Shown: positions 30,287-40,336, numbered from the stretch's first letter. The stretch is 64,000 nt of DNA from Vibrio ichthyoenteri ATCC 700023 (GCF_000222605.1 NZ_AFWF01000007.1:37278-101277); one strand, 5' to 3'. Program-made: numbers and translations. Notes: generated by a model not told the origin, from the sequence alone.

Positions 30287-31006
30287 ATGGCAACTCCACA
30301 TATTAATGCTGAAATGGGTGCATTTGCAGACGTCGTTCTAATGCCGGGCGACCCGCTACGCGCTAAGTACATTGCAGAAACGTTCCTAGAAGACGTAGTT
30401 CAAGTATGTGATGTTCGTAATATGTTCGGTTACACCGGTACTTACAAAGGTCGTAAGATCTCTGTTATGGGCCACGGCATGGGTATTCCTTCATGCTCAA
30501 TCTATGTGACAGAGCTAATTAAAGACTTTGGTGTGAAGAAAGTAATCCGTGTTGGTAGCTGTGGCGCGGTAAGCGAAGACATTAAAGTACGCGATGTTGT
30601 TATCGGCATGGGTGCGTGTACTGACTCAAAAGTAAACCGTATTCGTTTTAAAGATCACGACTTTGCAGCAATTGCAGATTACAAAATGGTTCGTGCTGCT
30701 GAAGAAGCGGCAAAAGCTCGTGGTATCGACGTAAAAGTGGGTAACCTATTCTCAGCGGAACTGTTCTACACGCCAGATCCAGACATGTTCGACGTAATGG
30801 ACAAATACGGCATCGTAGGCGTTGAAATGGAAGCGGCAGGTATCTACGGCGTTGCAGCAGAATACGGCGCGAAAGCACTGACTATCTGTACTGTTTCAGA
30901 TCACATCAAAACGGGTGAGCAAACTTCTTCTGAAGAGCGCCAAAACACCTTCAACGAGATGATGCTGATTGCCCTAGATTCAGTTCTACTTGGCGACGCA
31001 GACTAA
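30287..31006 (+). CDS. deoD: Purine-nucleoside phosphorylase DeoD
   Basis: Hexameric PNP of 239 residues, phosphorolysing purine (deoxy)nucleosides. Motifs include [13 protein letters not shown] (phosphate site), [10 protein letters not shown], and the base-site segment [12 protein letters not shown] with the catalytic Asp in CTVSDHI. ATG at 30287 ([11 protein letters not shown]) is chosen; AAGGAA lies just upstream, and an in-frame TTG at 30269 would overlap that site. It ends the deo operon. Confidence 0.98.
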   Translation: MATPHINAEMGAFADVVLMPGDPLRAKYIAETFLEDVVQVCDVRNMFGYTGTYKGRKISVMGHGMGIPSCSIYVTELIKDFGVKKVIRVGSCGAVSEDIKVRDVVIGMGACTDSKVNRIRFKDHDFAAIADYKMVRAAEEAAKARGIDVKVGNLFSAELFYTPDPDMFDVMDKYGIVGVEMEAAGIYGVAAEYGAKALTICTVSDHIKTGEQTSSEERQNTFNEMMLIALDSVLLGDAD

Positions 31007-31097
31007 TAAAGTCGATTAGAGCGCTTCGCTTCGAGAGTTGGAGATGTTGCGCTTTAGACATTAAGACAACCTTTATTGGTTGTCTCGAAGCAAAATA

Positions 31098-31129
31098 AAA
31101 GGGTTGAAGTATGACTACTTCAACCCTTT
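31098..31129 (-). terminator. Terminator after ytjB (minus), possibly also deoD
   Basis: Perfect 14-bp stem AAAGGGTTGAAGTA / TACTTCAACCCTTT with a 4-base loop. On the minus strand it is followed by TTTTATTTTG, fitting an intrinsic terminator for ytjB. A smaller hairpin GACAACC / GGTTGTC at 31065-31084 is nearby. Confidence 0.75.
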
Positions 31130-31135
31130 AAAATA

Positions 31136-31205
31136 TCTCGCTTCTCGCTTCTCGCTTCTCGCTTCTCGCTTCTCGCTTCTCGCTTCTCGCTTCTCGCTTC
31201 TCGCT
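31136..31205. repeat. Ten perfect tandem copies of a 7-bp unit TCTCGCT
   Basis: The unit repeats without error ten times (70 bp) and stops exactly at the ytjB stop codon (31206-31208). On the ytjB transcript it reads AGCGAGA and lies between the stop codon and the terminator. The tract is outside any real coding region, so changes in copy number would not alter a protein. Confidence 0.97.
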
Positions 31206-31808
31206 CTACATCTCTCTCAACAGCAAGTTTTCACCCTTATCTTTGGGCTTGCGGCGAATAATAAATGCCAGTAAAAAGCCAGCGACAAAACTCACACCAA
31301 CCATGGAATACATGTAACGGTCACTCTTGCGGTAATAGTGATCGGAAAATGCCGTCAATTTACCGGTTTCAAACGTCATACGAATAAAACCGACGATCGC
31401 GTTGTCATGCATGATCGGCTCAACTAATTGTTGGCGGCCAATTCGAGCGGTTTCTAGAGGTGTATCCAAACCTAGGATTTCACGCACTGATTTTGCTTTG
31501 TCGCTCGAGGCAAGACGTATGCCTTCCGCATTATAAATAGTGGCATCAAAAACCAGCTTATCTTGTGACAACTGATTGGTGAGCTTTAACAAGCGTTCTT
31601 GGTCACCTTCAGAGATCATGGTGCCGGCAGAAAGTGACGCCTGAGAAATGAGTACTTTTGTAAATGTTTCGAGCTGGTTTGCTTGTATCTGCTCGTTACC
31701 TTTGGTGATCTTGACGCTATTAACCGCAATCATTACACCGCCAGCAATCAAGAATAGAATGACCAGCACCCGTATCGCCATACGAAATGAAAACAGAGAA
31801 GAATCCAT
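31206..31808 (-). CDS. ytjB: YtjB/Smp family membrane protein
   Basis: Protein of 200 residues. One transmembrane helix lies near the N-terminus (about residues 11-30) and one near the C-terminus (about 167-185), with a periplasmic domain between them; a basic cytoplasmic tail (IIRRKPKDKGENLL) follows. This matches the SMP_2/YtjB family, encoded divergently from serB in E. coli as here. The function is not well defined; the two-helix topology resembles a sensor without an output domain. The stop codon abuts the heptamer repeat. Confidence 0.85.
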   Translation of the reverse strand: MDSSLFSFRMAIRVLVILFLIAGGVMIAVNSVKITKGNEQIQANQLETFTKVLISQASLSAGTMISEGDQERLLKLTNQLSQDKLVFDATIYNAEGIRLASSDKAKSVREILGLDTPLETARIGRQQLVEPIMHDNAIVGFIRMTFETGKLTAFSDHYYRKSDRYMYSMVGVSFVAGFLLAFIIRRKPKDKGENLLLREM

Positions 31809-31959
31809 GAGCTACCTTCCATTACCTTTGAGTCATGCTTAAGTGAACCGTGACTCACGGGCTAAAACATAAATTATCGTATACACTGCGCATATTGATA
31901 CTTGCGTTACCAAATTGCAATAGGGTAACGTGGAAGCAATTTTAACAGGAATTTTTGAC

Positions 31960-32940
31960 ATGGATATGTTTAATACCTTATCAATACGTCGTCATACGAC
32001 GCTACTCAATCGGCTGCCTGAAACGCAGCACTCGACTAATTTTGATCGTAAAAAAGCAGGTTGGATTGTCTTTGGTCGCTATCTCAATGGACAACAATTC
32101 GACGATATCGATTTTTTTACCGGTGACTATAACCCCATCGTTGATGTCTGGAAGGTTGGCCAATATGAAGTGGCTTTGATGGCCGGTGACTTAACCCCTG
32201 AGCTGGAAGAAATCTTACAAGGTCTAGAGTTAGACTATGCACAATTACGCGACATTCCTGATTTAACTAAGCCAGGTTTGATTGTGATGGATATGGACTC
32301 AACTGCGATCCAAATTGAATGCATTGATGAGATTGCCAAATTGGCTGGCGTTGGCGAAGAAGTTTCCGACATTACGGAACGTGCAATGCAAGGTGAACTG
32401 GATTTCGAGCAAAGCTTACGTCAACGTGTGGGTAAACTGGCTGGGGCTGATGAAAGTATTCTTAGCCAAGTACGTCAATCATTACCGTTAATGCCTGATT
32501 TGGGCGAGTTGGTAACAACGCTACAAACCTTTGGTTGGAAGACGGCGATCGCGTCTGGCGGCTTTACCTATTTCTCTGATCATTTGCAGCAGATGCTTAA
32601 GCTTGATCATGCCCAGTCGAATGTATTAGAAATTATCGATGGCAAACTTACCGGCAAGGTCCTTGGCGAAGTCGTCTCTGCGCAAAGTAAAGCGGAGATT
32701 TTATTGCAGTTGGCCGAGCAATATCAGATTGAAGTGCACAACACGATTGCAGTGGGTGATGGTGCCAACGATTTAGTGATGATGGATGTCGCAGGACTTG
32801 GCGTTGCTTATCACGCTAAACCTAAGGTCGAGCAGCAAGCACAAAGTGCGGTGCGTTATGCTGGGTTGGGTGGGGTATTATGTATCTTGTCTGCTCAACT
32901 TATTCAGCAGCAGAAAATCAGCTTTAAGCCTCTGCCGTAA
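31960..32940 (+). CDS. serB: Phosphoserine phosphatase SerB
   Basis: HAD-family phosphatase of 326 residues for the last step of serine synthesis. The nucleophile motif is VMDMDSTAIQIECIDEIA, with the later motifs ASGGFTYFSD and VGDGANDLVMM. An N-terminal ACT-like extension (about 100 residues) is present as in other gammaproteobacteria. ATG at 31960 is chosen, with AGGA 9 bp upstream; the in-frame GTG at 31930 lacks support. It is divergent from ytjB. Confidence 0.97.
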   Translation: MDMFNTLSIRRHTTLLNRLPETQHSTNFDRKKAGWIVFGRYLNGQQFDDIDFFTGDYNPIVDVWKVGQYEVALMAGDLTPELEEILQGLELDYAQLRDIPDLTKPGLIVMDMDSTAIQIECIDEIAKLAGVGEEVSDITERAMQGELDFEQSLRQRVGKLAGADESILSQVRQSLPLMPDLGELVTTLQTFGWKTAIASGGFTYFSDHLQQMLKLDHAQSNVLEIIDGKLTGKVLGEVVSAQSKAEILLQLAEQYQIEVHNTIAVGDGANDLVMMDVAGLGVAYHAKPKVEQQAQSAVRYAGLGGVLCILSAQLIQQQKISFKPLP

Positions 32941-32959
32941 GTGAGTTTGAATAGAATGC

Positions 32960-32986
32960 AAAAGCGAGCCGAGGCTCGCTTTTTTG
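32960..32986 (+). terminator. Bidirectional terminator between serB and the PilZ gene
   Basis: Stem AAAAGCGAGCC / GGCTCGCTTTT with a two-base loop and T6; the A-run on the left makes it usable for the convergent gene as well. Confidence 0.88.
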
Positions 32987-33013
32987 TTTCTACATGCGCA
33001 ATGTTGAGAGGCA

Positions 33014-35356
33014 CTATTGTGTTAGCTCAAGGCGAATCAACACTTCTTCCGTAATATCGATGTATTCGCTGTAACCCACAATGGCGCAGATCTCTTTTTC
33101 TAACGTTCTTGCCTGATGCATGCTGATATTGCTGAGCTCCTCAAGATCTCGACGCAATAAGGCGGTAATCGGATCAAAAACGGGCGTAGCACAGATCCGC
33201 AGAGCATAAAAGTCGCCCATCAGTTGGGTCTTTTTAATGAACTCGATGCGTTCTTGGGTTGATTCAAAGTCGCTAGAGAGCATGGTTTCGAGCGATTGAA
33301 TACGTGAACCGTATTTGATCGCAGAGATATACAGTTCTTGATATTGCGGTGTCGCCCCTTCAATGCGCTTCATCGGTGCGGCTAATAACGAGGTGGTACG
33401 TCCTTTATAGACCGACTCTAATGAGTATTTATCATTGTGGCCTAGTTTGGCAAACAGCGTTAAGTGAGGCAGCAATGGGTAGTTTACGCCAATCACTTTC
33501 GGTTTTAGGCTATTGCCTTTTTTCTCAACAAACAAAGGTGTGCTGATCATTTTGTCGAGCAAAATATTATGCAGGCTTTCCAGTAACTCTTGGCTTGGTA
33601 AGTTTTCTTGTTTGGCTATCAACTTCTCATGGTTGTGTTCAATTAAACGGCCAAAAAACGCCATAGTCCGGCGGTTTTTGCTGTTGTTATCCATCACTAA
33701 CTGAACTCGCTTACCCCCTGGGCTTATGCGGATGACGGTATAAGGTACTTTACTCAGTTGCAAAGAACGGTCGTAGAGTTGCAGTTCACTGAAATTGACA
33801 TCGCACTGATCGCCAGCCTTGAGATCAATTGGGGTGTTCAAAGCCACATAAAGGCCACGACGAGAAATGTCTAATGTTACCCCTGACGCTTGTTGGCCTC
33901 TGGCGGATAAAAAGAGTGGAGAGCGGAATTGATAACGCGGTTCTCTACGGCGACTTTGTGCGTCGAAATAGAGGCTGATTGGAGTATCTGTCCAATTGCG
34001 CTTGTGGCAAAAACGGTTCAATTCGCTGTTGGCCAAACGTGGCTTTTCAGTCAGCAAATAATCTTTACCGGAGTGATGATCGGCGATTTCTTGCAAGATG
34101 CCAAAGTGCGTCAATTCTCGGGTAAGATCTAAAGACTCCGGCGGTAAATTAACTAAATGCTCACGTTCATATTCCGATAGTTCAAATACCGAGAGGCGAA
34201 ATACTTTCCAGCTCTCTTTTTTCGCGCCGACATGCCAAAACAGTTGGCGCTGCTCTCGCGTTGCTTCAGGCATCATCATTGAGAAGAAACGTTCTTTATC
34301 GCCTTGTTGATGCTTGAAGGAGTAAAGCACATTATTGCTGCCACGCACGCCAGGCTTTGTCAGCTGTTCCATTCGCTCCGGACTAAACAAGTTCGAGAGG
34401 GTTAATTGATTACGCTCATCGTTCCAATATTGCCAAATCGCTTGGTTGTTTTCGGTCATCAAGACCATCTTCAATTCATTACCGCTAAAGAAGACGGGCA
34501 GGTTGCAAGTGTGCTTGAGATAGTTGTGTTCATAGCCGCGTGAGCGAGCGCGAATTACTTTATCTTGATTGTCGTGGCGTGCTTTTTGCGAATGGGTGTG
34601 AAGAAATTGAGTAATGATTTCATCCACCACTGGCGTTTCATCAAGTTTGATGACACGTAAAAAGCGTACGGCATCATTTTCATGAGATTCATCAATGCCG
34701 ACAATGCGGTATTGAATTGCTTGTTCGATATTAACGATTTTACTGTTGCGAGCGACCTCGGTATAGACCACCGAGATTACTTCACCAAGTTTATAATCAA
34801 ATGCCGAAGGGGCTTTAAGTCTGCCTCCAGAAGGCGAAATGTCTACTGTGACACCATGAACGAGTTGATCATTGGCAAGGTGGATTTCAATCTGGGTTGA
34901 AATCTTGAGCCGATTTTCTTTGCGCTTAAGATCATACCCCATCACGATGGGTTCCGCGTGGAAGCTAATAGCGGTATTGGTCAGATCAGAACCTTGTGGC
35001 TTGCCTTTTTGATTCATCACTTTAAAACTGTTACGTGTGTTACTGAGTGAGTCAAAAACTCCTTCAGTATAACCACTGAATTTACGTACGTTTTTGTGAT
35101 AGATATTAAAAGCCACATCATCGAGCCAGTGAGTGATGCCATCTAACTCGTATTCTCGACATTCTCCTTTCACTCTGCCGCGTAAATCGATAGAGCGATA
35201 GCAGGGGGTTGTCAGGCGTTTGAGTTCCATCTTGACCAGAATTTTTAACGACGGCGGTTCGCCATCTGTCAGTTGTGACAGAAGGTATTCAAAGTCCTCC
35301 GTTTTATATACGGGGATCAGTCGTTCTGAGATAGAGAGTATTGCCTGCTTCTGCAT
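33014..35356 (-). CDS. plzC: Large protein with two PilZ motifs, PlzC-like
   Basis: Cytoplasmic protein of 780 residues. The second PilZ motif is strong: RREPR (470-474) followed by DISRRG (496-501), the RxxxR and (D/N)xSxxG residues that bind c-di-GMP. A first, similar pair is RKENR (145-149) with DISPSGG (172-178). No other known domain is seen, and a C-terminal region of about 240 residues is unassigned. Its place between serB and radA corresponds to the PlzC locus of V. cholerae as I recall it; the symbol rests on that synteny and the domain. It is divergent from radA. Confidence 0.8.
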   Translation of the reverse strand: MQKQAILSISERLIPVYKTEDFEYLLSQLTDGEPPSLKILVKMELKRLTTPCYRSIDLRGRVKGECREYELDGITHWLDDVAFNIYHKNVRKFSGYTEGVFDSLSNTRNSFKVMNQKGKPQGSDLTNTAISFHAEPIVMGYDLKRKENRLKISTQIEIHLANDQLVHGVTVDISPSGGRLKAPSAFDYKLGEVISVVYTEVARNSKIVNIEQAIQYRIVGIDESHENDAVRFLRVIKLDETPVVDEIITQFLHTHSQKARHDNQDKVIRARSRGYEHNYLKHTCNLPVFFSGNELKMVLMTENNQAIWQYWNDERNQLTLSNLFSPERMEQLTKPGVRGSNNVLYSFKHQQGDKERFFSMMMPEATREQRQLFWHVGAKKESWKVFRLSVFELSEYEREHLVNLPPESLDLTRELTHFGILQEIADHHSGKDYLLTEKPRLANSELNRFCHKRNWTDTPISLYFDAQSRRREPRYQFRSPLFLSARGQQASGVTLDISRRGLYVALNTPIDLKAGDQCDVNFSELQLYDRSLQLSKVPYTVIRISPGGKRVQLVMDNNSKNRRTMAFFGRLIEHNHEKLIAKQENLPSQELLESLHNILLDKMISTPLFVEKKGNSLKPKVIGVNYPLLPHLTLFAKLGHNDKYSLESVYKGRTTSLLAAPMKRIEGATPQYQELYISAIKYGSRIQSLETMLSSDFESTQERIEFIKKTQLMGDFYALRICATPVFDPITALLRRDLEELSNISMHQARTLEKEICAIVGYSEYIDITEEVLIRLELTQ

Positions 35357-35489
35357 GTTTTTTAAAGCCCGTCCTTGTCTAAACTGATATCGGCCTTGAT
35401 TATTAGATCTTTAGTGATATGTTACGGCGAATCAAGTCTATAAGATGGCAAATTAGGCTGCCAACATCACAAAAACACATTGAGGTCAC

Positions 35490-36869
35490 ATGGCAAAAGC
35501 AAAACGAGCATACGTTTGTAATGATTGCGGGGCAGATTTTCCTCGTTGGCAAGGTCAATGCAGTGCCTGTGGCGCTTGGAATACCATTAGTGAAGTGCGC
35601 CTTGCCGCTTCGCCTTCTGTGGCGCGCAATGAACGCCTGACCGGTTATGCCGGTTCTGGCTCCGAAAGCCAAGTGCAAACGTTGGCTGAAATCAATTTGC
35701 AAGAGGTCCCTCGTTTTAGCAGTGGCTTTAAAGAGCTCGACCGAGTGCTGGGTGGCGGTATTGTTCCCGGGGCAGCAATTTTGATTGGCGGTAGTCCAGG
35801 TGCAGGTAAGTCGACGCTATTGTTGCAGACCATGTGTCTTTTGTCCGCTCAAATGCCAACCTTGTATGTCACTGGCGAAGAATCACTTCAGCAAGTAGCG
35901 ATGCGCGCTTCGCGTTTAGGCTTACCGAAAGATCATCTGAAAATGCTCTCAGAGACTAATGTTGATCGTATTTGCCAAGTCGCTGAGAAAGAGCAACCAA
36001 GAATCATGGTGATTGACTCAATCCAAGTGATGCACGTTGCCGATGTGCAATCATCACCGGGTACCGTGGCTCAGGTGCGTGAATCGGCTACAGCGCTGAC
36101 TCGCTATGCCAAGCAAAACAATGTTGCGGTGTTTATGGTCGGTCACGTCACCAAAGATGGCACCCTTGCTGGTCCTAAAGTGCTTGAGCACATTATTGAC
36201 TGCTCGGTATTACTGGATGGGGGGACCGATACTCGTTTTCGTACTTTGCGCAGCCACAAAAACCGTTTTGGCGCGGTGAATGAATTAGGTGTATTTGCTA
36301 TGACAGGGCAGGGCTTGCGTGAAGTGAGTAACCCGTCAGCAATTTTCCTTTCTCGTGGTGAAGAAGAAACCTCTGGCAGCTCGGTTATGGTGGTTTGGGA
36401 AGGGACACGCCCGTTGTTGGTTGAGATTCAAGCGCTGGTGGATTATTCACAACTGGGTAATCCACGTCGCGTTGCGGTGGGTTTAGAGCAAAACCGTTTA
36501 TCAATGTTGCTTGCGGTACTGCACAAACATGGTGGCTTGCAGATGGCGGATCAAGATGTCTTCGTCAATGTTGTCGGTGGTGTGAAGGTCACCGAAACCA
36601 GTGCCGATCTTGCTTTGGTGATCGCCTTGTTGTCGAGCTTTAAAGATCGCCCGTTGCCAAAAGATGTGGTGGTGTTTGGCGAAGTGGGATTGGCGGGTGA
36701 AATTCGCCCAGTACCTAGTGGTCAAGAGCGTCTAAACGAAGCATTTAAACACGGTTTTAAACGCGCGATTGTACCGGCAGCCAATATGCCTAAAGGTGGT
36801 ATTGAGGGGATGCAAATCCACGGTGTGAAAAAGCTTTCTGAAGCATTGGCTGCTTTTGACGAGATTTAA
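35490..36869 (+). CDS. radA: DNA repair protein RadA (Sms)
   Basis: Protein of 459 residues with an N-terminal C4 zinc finger (C10, C13, C24, C27), a RecA-like ATPase core with Walker A GGSPGAGKST (100-109), the RadA-specific KNRFG motif, and a C-terminal Lon-protease-like domain lacking protease activity. RadA is a DnaB-like helicase promoting branch migration in recombination. Length matches E. coli RadA (460). Confidence 0.98.
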   Translation: MAKAKRAYVCNDCGADFPRWQGQCSACGAWNTISEVRLAASPSVARNERLTGYAGSGSESQVQTLAEINLQEVPRFSSGFKELDRVLGGGIVPGAAILIGGSPGAGKSTLLLQTMCLLSAQMPTLYVTGEESLQQVAMRASRLGLPKDHLKMLSETNVDRICQVAEKEQPRIMVIDSIQVMHVADVQSSPGTVAQVRESATALTRYAKQNNVAVFMVGHVTKDGTLAGPKVLEHIIDCSVLLDGGTDTRFRTLRSHKNRFGAVNELGVFAMTGQGLREVSNPSAIFLSRGEEETSGSSVMVVWEGTRPLLVEIQALVDYSQLGNPRRVAVGLEQNRLSMLLAVLHKHGGLQMADQDVFVNVVGGVKVTETSADLALVIALLSSFKDRPLPKDVVVFGEVGLAGEIRPVPSGQERLNEAFKHGFKRAIVPAANMPKGGIEGMQIHGVKKLSEALAAFDEI

Positions 36870-37023
36870 GTGAATTTTGCCTAAATTATCGGCATTTATT
36901 AGACGTTAAATACTGGGATTTTTCACGACTAAATACTACAATTGGCTATTATTTTGGGGTGAACTCGCCCAATAAATATTTTTTCACATAGCAGCATGCA
37001 AAGGTATCAGTCTTGACAGAATG

Positions 37024-37032
37024 TGATATACT
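37024..37032 (+). promoter_or_regulatory. Extended -10 promoter element for fusA
   Basis: TGATATACT is a consensus extended -10 (TG-N-TATACT), 38 bp before the ATG. The nearby TTGACA at 37013 is only 8 bp away and cannot be its -35. The rest of the 200-bp radA-fusA gap shows nothing else. Confidence 0.5.
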
Positions 37033-37069
37033 CTGCGCGCATTTTATATCCTATTAACAGAGTAAGACA

Positions 37070-39157
37070 ATGGCAGATTTATCGAAATACAGAAACATTG
37101 GTATTTTCGCGCACGTTGATGCGGGTAAGACTACTACCACTGAACGTATCCTTAAGCTAACAGGTAAAATCCACAAAACTGGTGAGGTTCACGATGGTGA
37201 ATCTACGACTGACTTTATGGAACAGGAAGCTGAGCGCGGTATTACTATCCAGTCAGCAGCAGTAAGCTGTTTCTGGAAAGACCACCGTTTTAACGTTATC
37301 GATACTCCTGGACACGTTGACTTCACAGTTGAAGTTTACCGTTCTCTTAAAGTACTTGATGGCGGTATCGGCGTATTCTGTGGTTCTGGCGGTGTTGAAC
37401 CTCAGTCAGAAACTAACTGGCGTTATGCGAACGACTCAGAAGTTGCACGTATCATCTTCGTTAACAAACTAGACCGTATGGGTGCAGACTTCCTTAATGT
37501 TGTAGAACAAATTAAGAAAGTACTGGGCGCTACTCCTCTAGTTATGACTCTACCAATCGGCCGTGAAGATGACTTCGTGGGCGTAGTAGACGTTCTTGAG
37601 CGTAAAGCTTACATCTGGGATGATTCTGGTCTTCCAGAAAACTACACTGTATCTGACGTTCCTGCAGATATGGTTGACGACGTTGAAATGTACCGTGAAG
37701 AGATGATCGAAACTGCTGTTGAGCAAGACGATGATCTAATGGAAGCGTACATGGAAGGTACAGAGCCTTCTATCGAAGAAATCAAGCGTTGTATCCGTGC
37801 TGGTACTCGTACTTGTACTTTCTTCCCAACGTTCTGTGGTTCAGCGTTCAAGAACAAAGGCATGCAGCTAATTCTTGACGCAGTTATCGCTTACCTACCT
37901 TCACCAACAGAAGTAGATCCTCAGCCTCTAACTGACCCAGATACTGGTGAAGCAACTGGCGAAGTAGCGACTGTTTCTGCTGATGAACCACTAAAAGCGC
38001 TAGCGTTCAAAATCATGGACGACCGTTTCGGTGCTCTAACGTTTATCCGTATCTACTCAGGTGTGATGAACAAAGGCGACACTATTCTTAACTCAGCAAC
38101 AGGTAAAACTGAGCGTATCGGCCGTATGGTTGAGATGCAAGCTGATGAGCGTACTGAACTAACAACTGCACAAGCTGGTGATATCATCGCTGTAGTTGGT
38201 ATGAAGAACGTTAAGACTGGTCATACTCTATGTGATCCTAAGCACGAGTGTACTCTTGAGCCAATGATCTTCCCAGAACCAGTAATCTCAATTGCTGTAA
38301 CGCCAAAAGATAAAGGCGGTTCTGAGAAAATGGGTATCGCGATCGGTAAAATGGTTGCAGAAGATCCAACGTTCCAAGTTGAGACTGACGAAGATTCAGG
38401 CGAAACTATCCTTAAAGGTATGGGTGAGCTTCACCTAGACATCAAAGTAGACATCCTTAAGCGTACTTACGGTGTTGACTTGGCTGTTGGTAAACCTCAG
38501 GTTGCTTACCGTGAAACTATCACTAAAGAAGTTGAAGATAGCTACACGCATAAGAAACAGTCTGGTGGTTCTGGTCAGTTCGGTAAGATCGATTACCGTG
38601 TTAAACCAGGTGAGCCAAACTCAGGCTTCACGTTTAAGTCTTCAGTTGTTGGCGGTAACGTACCTAAAGAATTCTGGCCTGCAGTAGAAAAAGGCTTCGC
38701 TAGCATGATGGAAAACGGCGTACTAGCTGGCTTCCCTACTCTAGACGTTGAAGTAGAACTACTTGACGGTGGCTTCCACGCAGTCGATTCATCTGCAATC
38801 GCATTTGAAATCGCAGCGAAAGGTGCATTCCGTCAATCTATGCCTAAAGCTGGTGCACAACTTCTAGAGCCAATCATGGCTGTAGACGTATTCAGCCCAG
38901 AAGATCACGTTGGTGATGTAATCGGTGACCTTAACCGTCGTCGTGGCATGATCAAAGATCAAATGGCTGGTCTAACTGGCGTTCGTATCAAAGCTGACGT
39001 ACCACTTTCAGAAATGTTTGGTTACATCGGTACTCTACGTACTATGACTTCTGGTCGCGGCCAATTCTCTATGGAATTCGCACGTTACGCAGCATGTCCA
39101 AACAACGTAGCTGAGCAAGTAATTGCTGAAGTTAAAGAGCGTAACGAGAAGAAGTAA
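37070..39157 (+). CDS. fusA: Elongation factor G (stand-alone copy)
   Basis: Translational GTPase of 695 residues catalysing ribosome translocation and recycling. G1 is AHVDAGKTT (14-22), G3 DTPGHVDF, G4 [10 protein letters not shown]; domains II-V follow at full length, ending [16 protein letters not shown]. It is not in a str operon (no rpsL, rpsG, tuf next to it) but alone between radA and a LysR gene, with its own promoter and terminator. In V. cholerae a second fusA lies at this place, so this is probably the paralogous EF-G; the other copy is outside the window. Confidence 0.93.
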   Translation: MADLSKYRNIGIFAHVDAGKTTTTERILKLTGKIHKTGEVHDGESTTDFMEQEAERGITIQSAAVSCFWKDHRFNVIDTPGHVDFTVEVYRSLKVLDGGIGVFCGSGGVEPQSETNWRYANDSEVARIIFVNKLDRMGADFLNVVEQIKKVLGATPLVMTLPIGREDDFVGVVDVLERKAYIWDDSGLPENYTVSDVPADMVDDVEMYREEMIETAVEQDDDLMEAYMEGTEPSIEEIKRCIRAGTRTCTFFPTFCGSAFKNKGMQLILDAVIAYLPSPTEVDPQPLTDPDTGEATGEVATVSADEPLKALAFKIMDDRFGALTFIRIYSGVMNKGDTILNSATGKTERIGRMVEMQADERTELTTAQAGDIIAVVGMKNVKTGHTLCDPKHECTLEPMIFPEPVISIAVTPKDKGGSEKMGIAIGKMVAEDPTFQVETDEDSGETILKGMGELHLDIKVDILKRTYGVDLAVGKPQVAYRETITKEVEDSYTHKKQSGGSGQFGKIDYRVKPGEPNSGFTFKSSVVGGNVPKEFWPAVEKGFASMMENGVLAGFPTLDVEVELLDGGFHAVDSSAIAFEIAAKGAFRQSMPKAGAQLLEPIMAVDVFSPEDHVGDVIGDLNRRRGMIKDQMAGLTGVRIKADVPLSEMFGYIGTLRTMTSGRGQFSMEFARYAACPNNVAEQVIAEVKERNEKK

Positions 39158-39182
39158 TTCTTTAAGTTAACTCTATAATGTC

Positions 39183-39216
39183 AAAGCCCCTTGAGCGTAA
39201 GCTCAAGGGGCTTTTT
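39183..39216 (+). terminator. Terminator after fusA
   Basis: Perfect 14-bp stem AAAGCCCCTTGAGC / GCTCAAGGGGCTTT with a GTAA loop and T5, 25 bp past the stop. It also faces the end of the convergent LysR gene. Confidence 0.94.
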
Positions 39217-39262
39217 CTTTATATGGATGGTAAGAATCGGAGCGTGCTGCCACTACAGCCGA

Positions 39263-40156
39263 TTAGTGGCTAATTTCGGCATGTAACCAATCGGTAAAGG
39301 CTTTAATGCGTACGCGACGAGGGGAATCAAGCGCGGTAAATAAGTTAAATTGAATCCCTGGAGTTAACCCCTGCTCAAAGGGTTTCACCAATAAGCCTCG
39401 TTCAACAAAATCACTGGCTAAGCAATCACTGGCGAGGCAGGCGCCATGACCCGCTACGACCGCACTCATGGCCATATCGAACGTGTCCACTTCCATCCAA
39501 TGCACTGCATTGTCATTCATCTCTAAGCCATTGCATTCGAACCATTGATGCCATTGGAAGGCGGGGGAGTCGAAGTGAATTAGCCAGCAATCAAGCAGTT
39601 GTTTCGGATCGTTAAAGGTGGTCGATTCTGCCAAAGAAGGAGAACAAAAAGGATAAATCGGTTCTTCAAATAACAGTTCTTTTTCCAATGACTCTTCACC
39701 AATAAGGCTTTCGCCTTGCCAAATTGCGACGTCGACTTCGCCATGTTGTACATCCATCGCTTCACAGGTGGTAATGATACGGATAGAAATATCAGGATGC
39801 TCTAAGGTGAACTTCCATAAACGGGGGAGCAACCAACGTGATGCAAATGAAGGTGGAGCACTGACTTTCAATAAACCATCTAGTGGCTCATTTTGGATCT
39901 TGTTAAGGCCACTGACAACGTGCTCAAATCCAGCTGATACATGCTCGAGTAACGTCTGGCCTTTGGCAGTTAGCGCCATGTTACGACCTTTGCGTTGAAA
40001 TAACTTACAGTCGAGATCATCTTCTAGGCGTCGTATGGTCTGGCTGACGGCCGCTTGGCTGACAAATAATTCGTCTGCTGCTTTGCTGTAGCTTTGCAAT
40101 CTTGCTGCGGCTTCGAAGTAACGTAAGCCCGAAAGGTGTCTAAGTCGCTTATCCAT
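39263..40156 (-). CDS. LysR-family regulator, GcvA-like
   Basis: Protein of 297 residues with N-terminal winged HTH (LRYFEAAARLQSYSKAADEL, VSQAAVSQTIRRLEDDL) and an effector domain of the GcvA subgroup (LKVSAPPSFASRWLLPRLWKF, DVAIWQG). GcvA-type regulators control glycine cleavage, beta-lactamase or amino-acid genes; the target here is unknown. It stands between convergent fusA and the acyl-CoA ligase gene on the same strand, 180 bp apart with a terminator between, so they are separate units. Confidence 0.9.
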   Translation of the reverse strand: MDKRLRHLSGLRYFEAAARLQSYSKAADELFVSQAAVSQTIRRLEDDLDCKLFQRKGRNMALTAKGQTLLEHVSAGFEHVVSGLNKIQNEPLDGLLKVSAPPSFASRWLLPRLWKFTLEHPDISIRIITTCEAMDVQHGEVDVAIWQGESLIGEESLEKELLFEEPIYPFCSPSLAESTTFNDPKQLLDCWLIHFDSPAFQWHQWFECNGLEMNDNAVHWMEVDTFDMAMSAVVAGHGACLASDCLASDFVERGLLVKPFEQGLTPGIQFNLFTALDSPRRVRIKAFTDWLHAEISH

Positions 40157-40303
40157 AAGCCTCTACTATGTTAGTGATCAGAATTGTTTAGGGATTAAAC
40201 AAGATATCTTCATCATACAAAGCTAAGACAGAGAGGCAAGGGAAGAGTGCTGATGCAGTTGATTTTATCGTGCAATTTAGGATTGAGTTTACGTTTTACC
40301 GAT

Positions 40304-40329
40304 AGAAAAAGGAGCGACAAGCGCTCCTT
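40304..40329 (-). terminator. Terminator after the acyl-CoA ligase gene
   Basis: Stem AAGGAGCG / CGCTCCTT with a five-base loop and a T-run on the minus strand, just after the ligase stop. Confidence 0.82.
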
Positions 40330-40336
40330 ATAACCT

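Noticed and set aside
31136-31205. CRISPR array
   Set aside because: Head-to-tail 7-bp units without spacers and no cas genes; it is a microsatellite.
31080-31274. 64-codon + strand frame with LASRFSL repeats
   Set aside because: Created by translation of the heptamer array and antisense to ytjB; no ribosome site.
37013-37018. TTGACA as the -35 of the fusA promoter
   Set aside because: Only 8 bp from the TATACT; the spacing rules out use with that -10, and no -10 lies 17 bp downstream.
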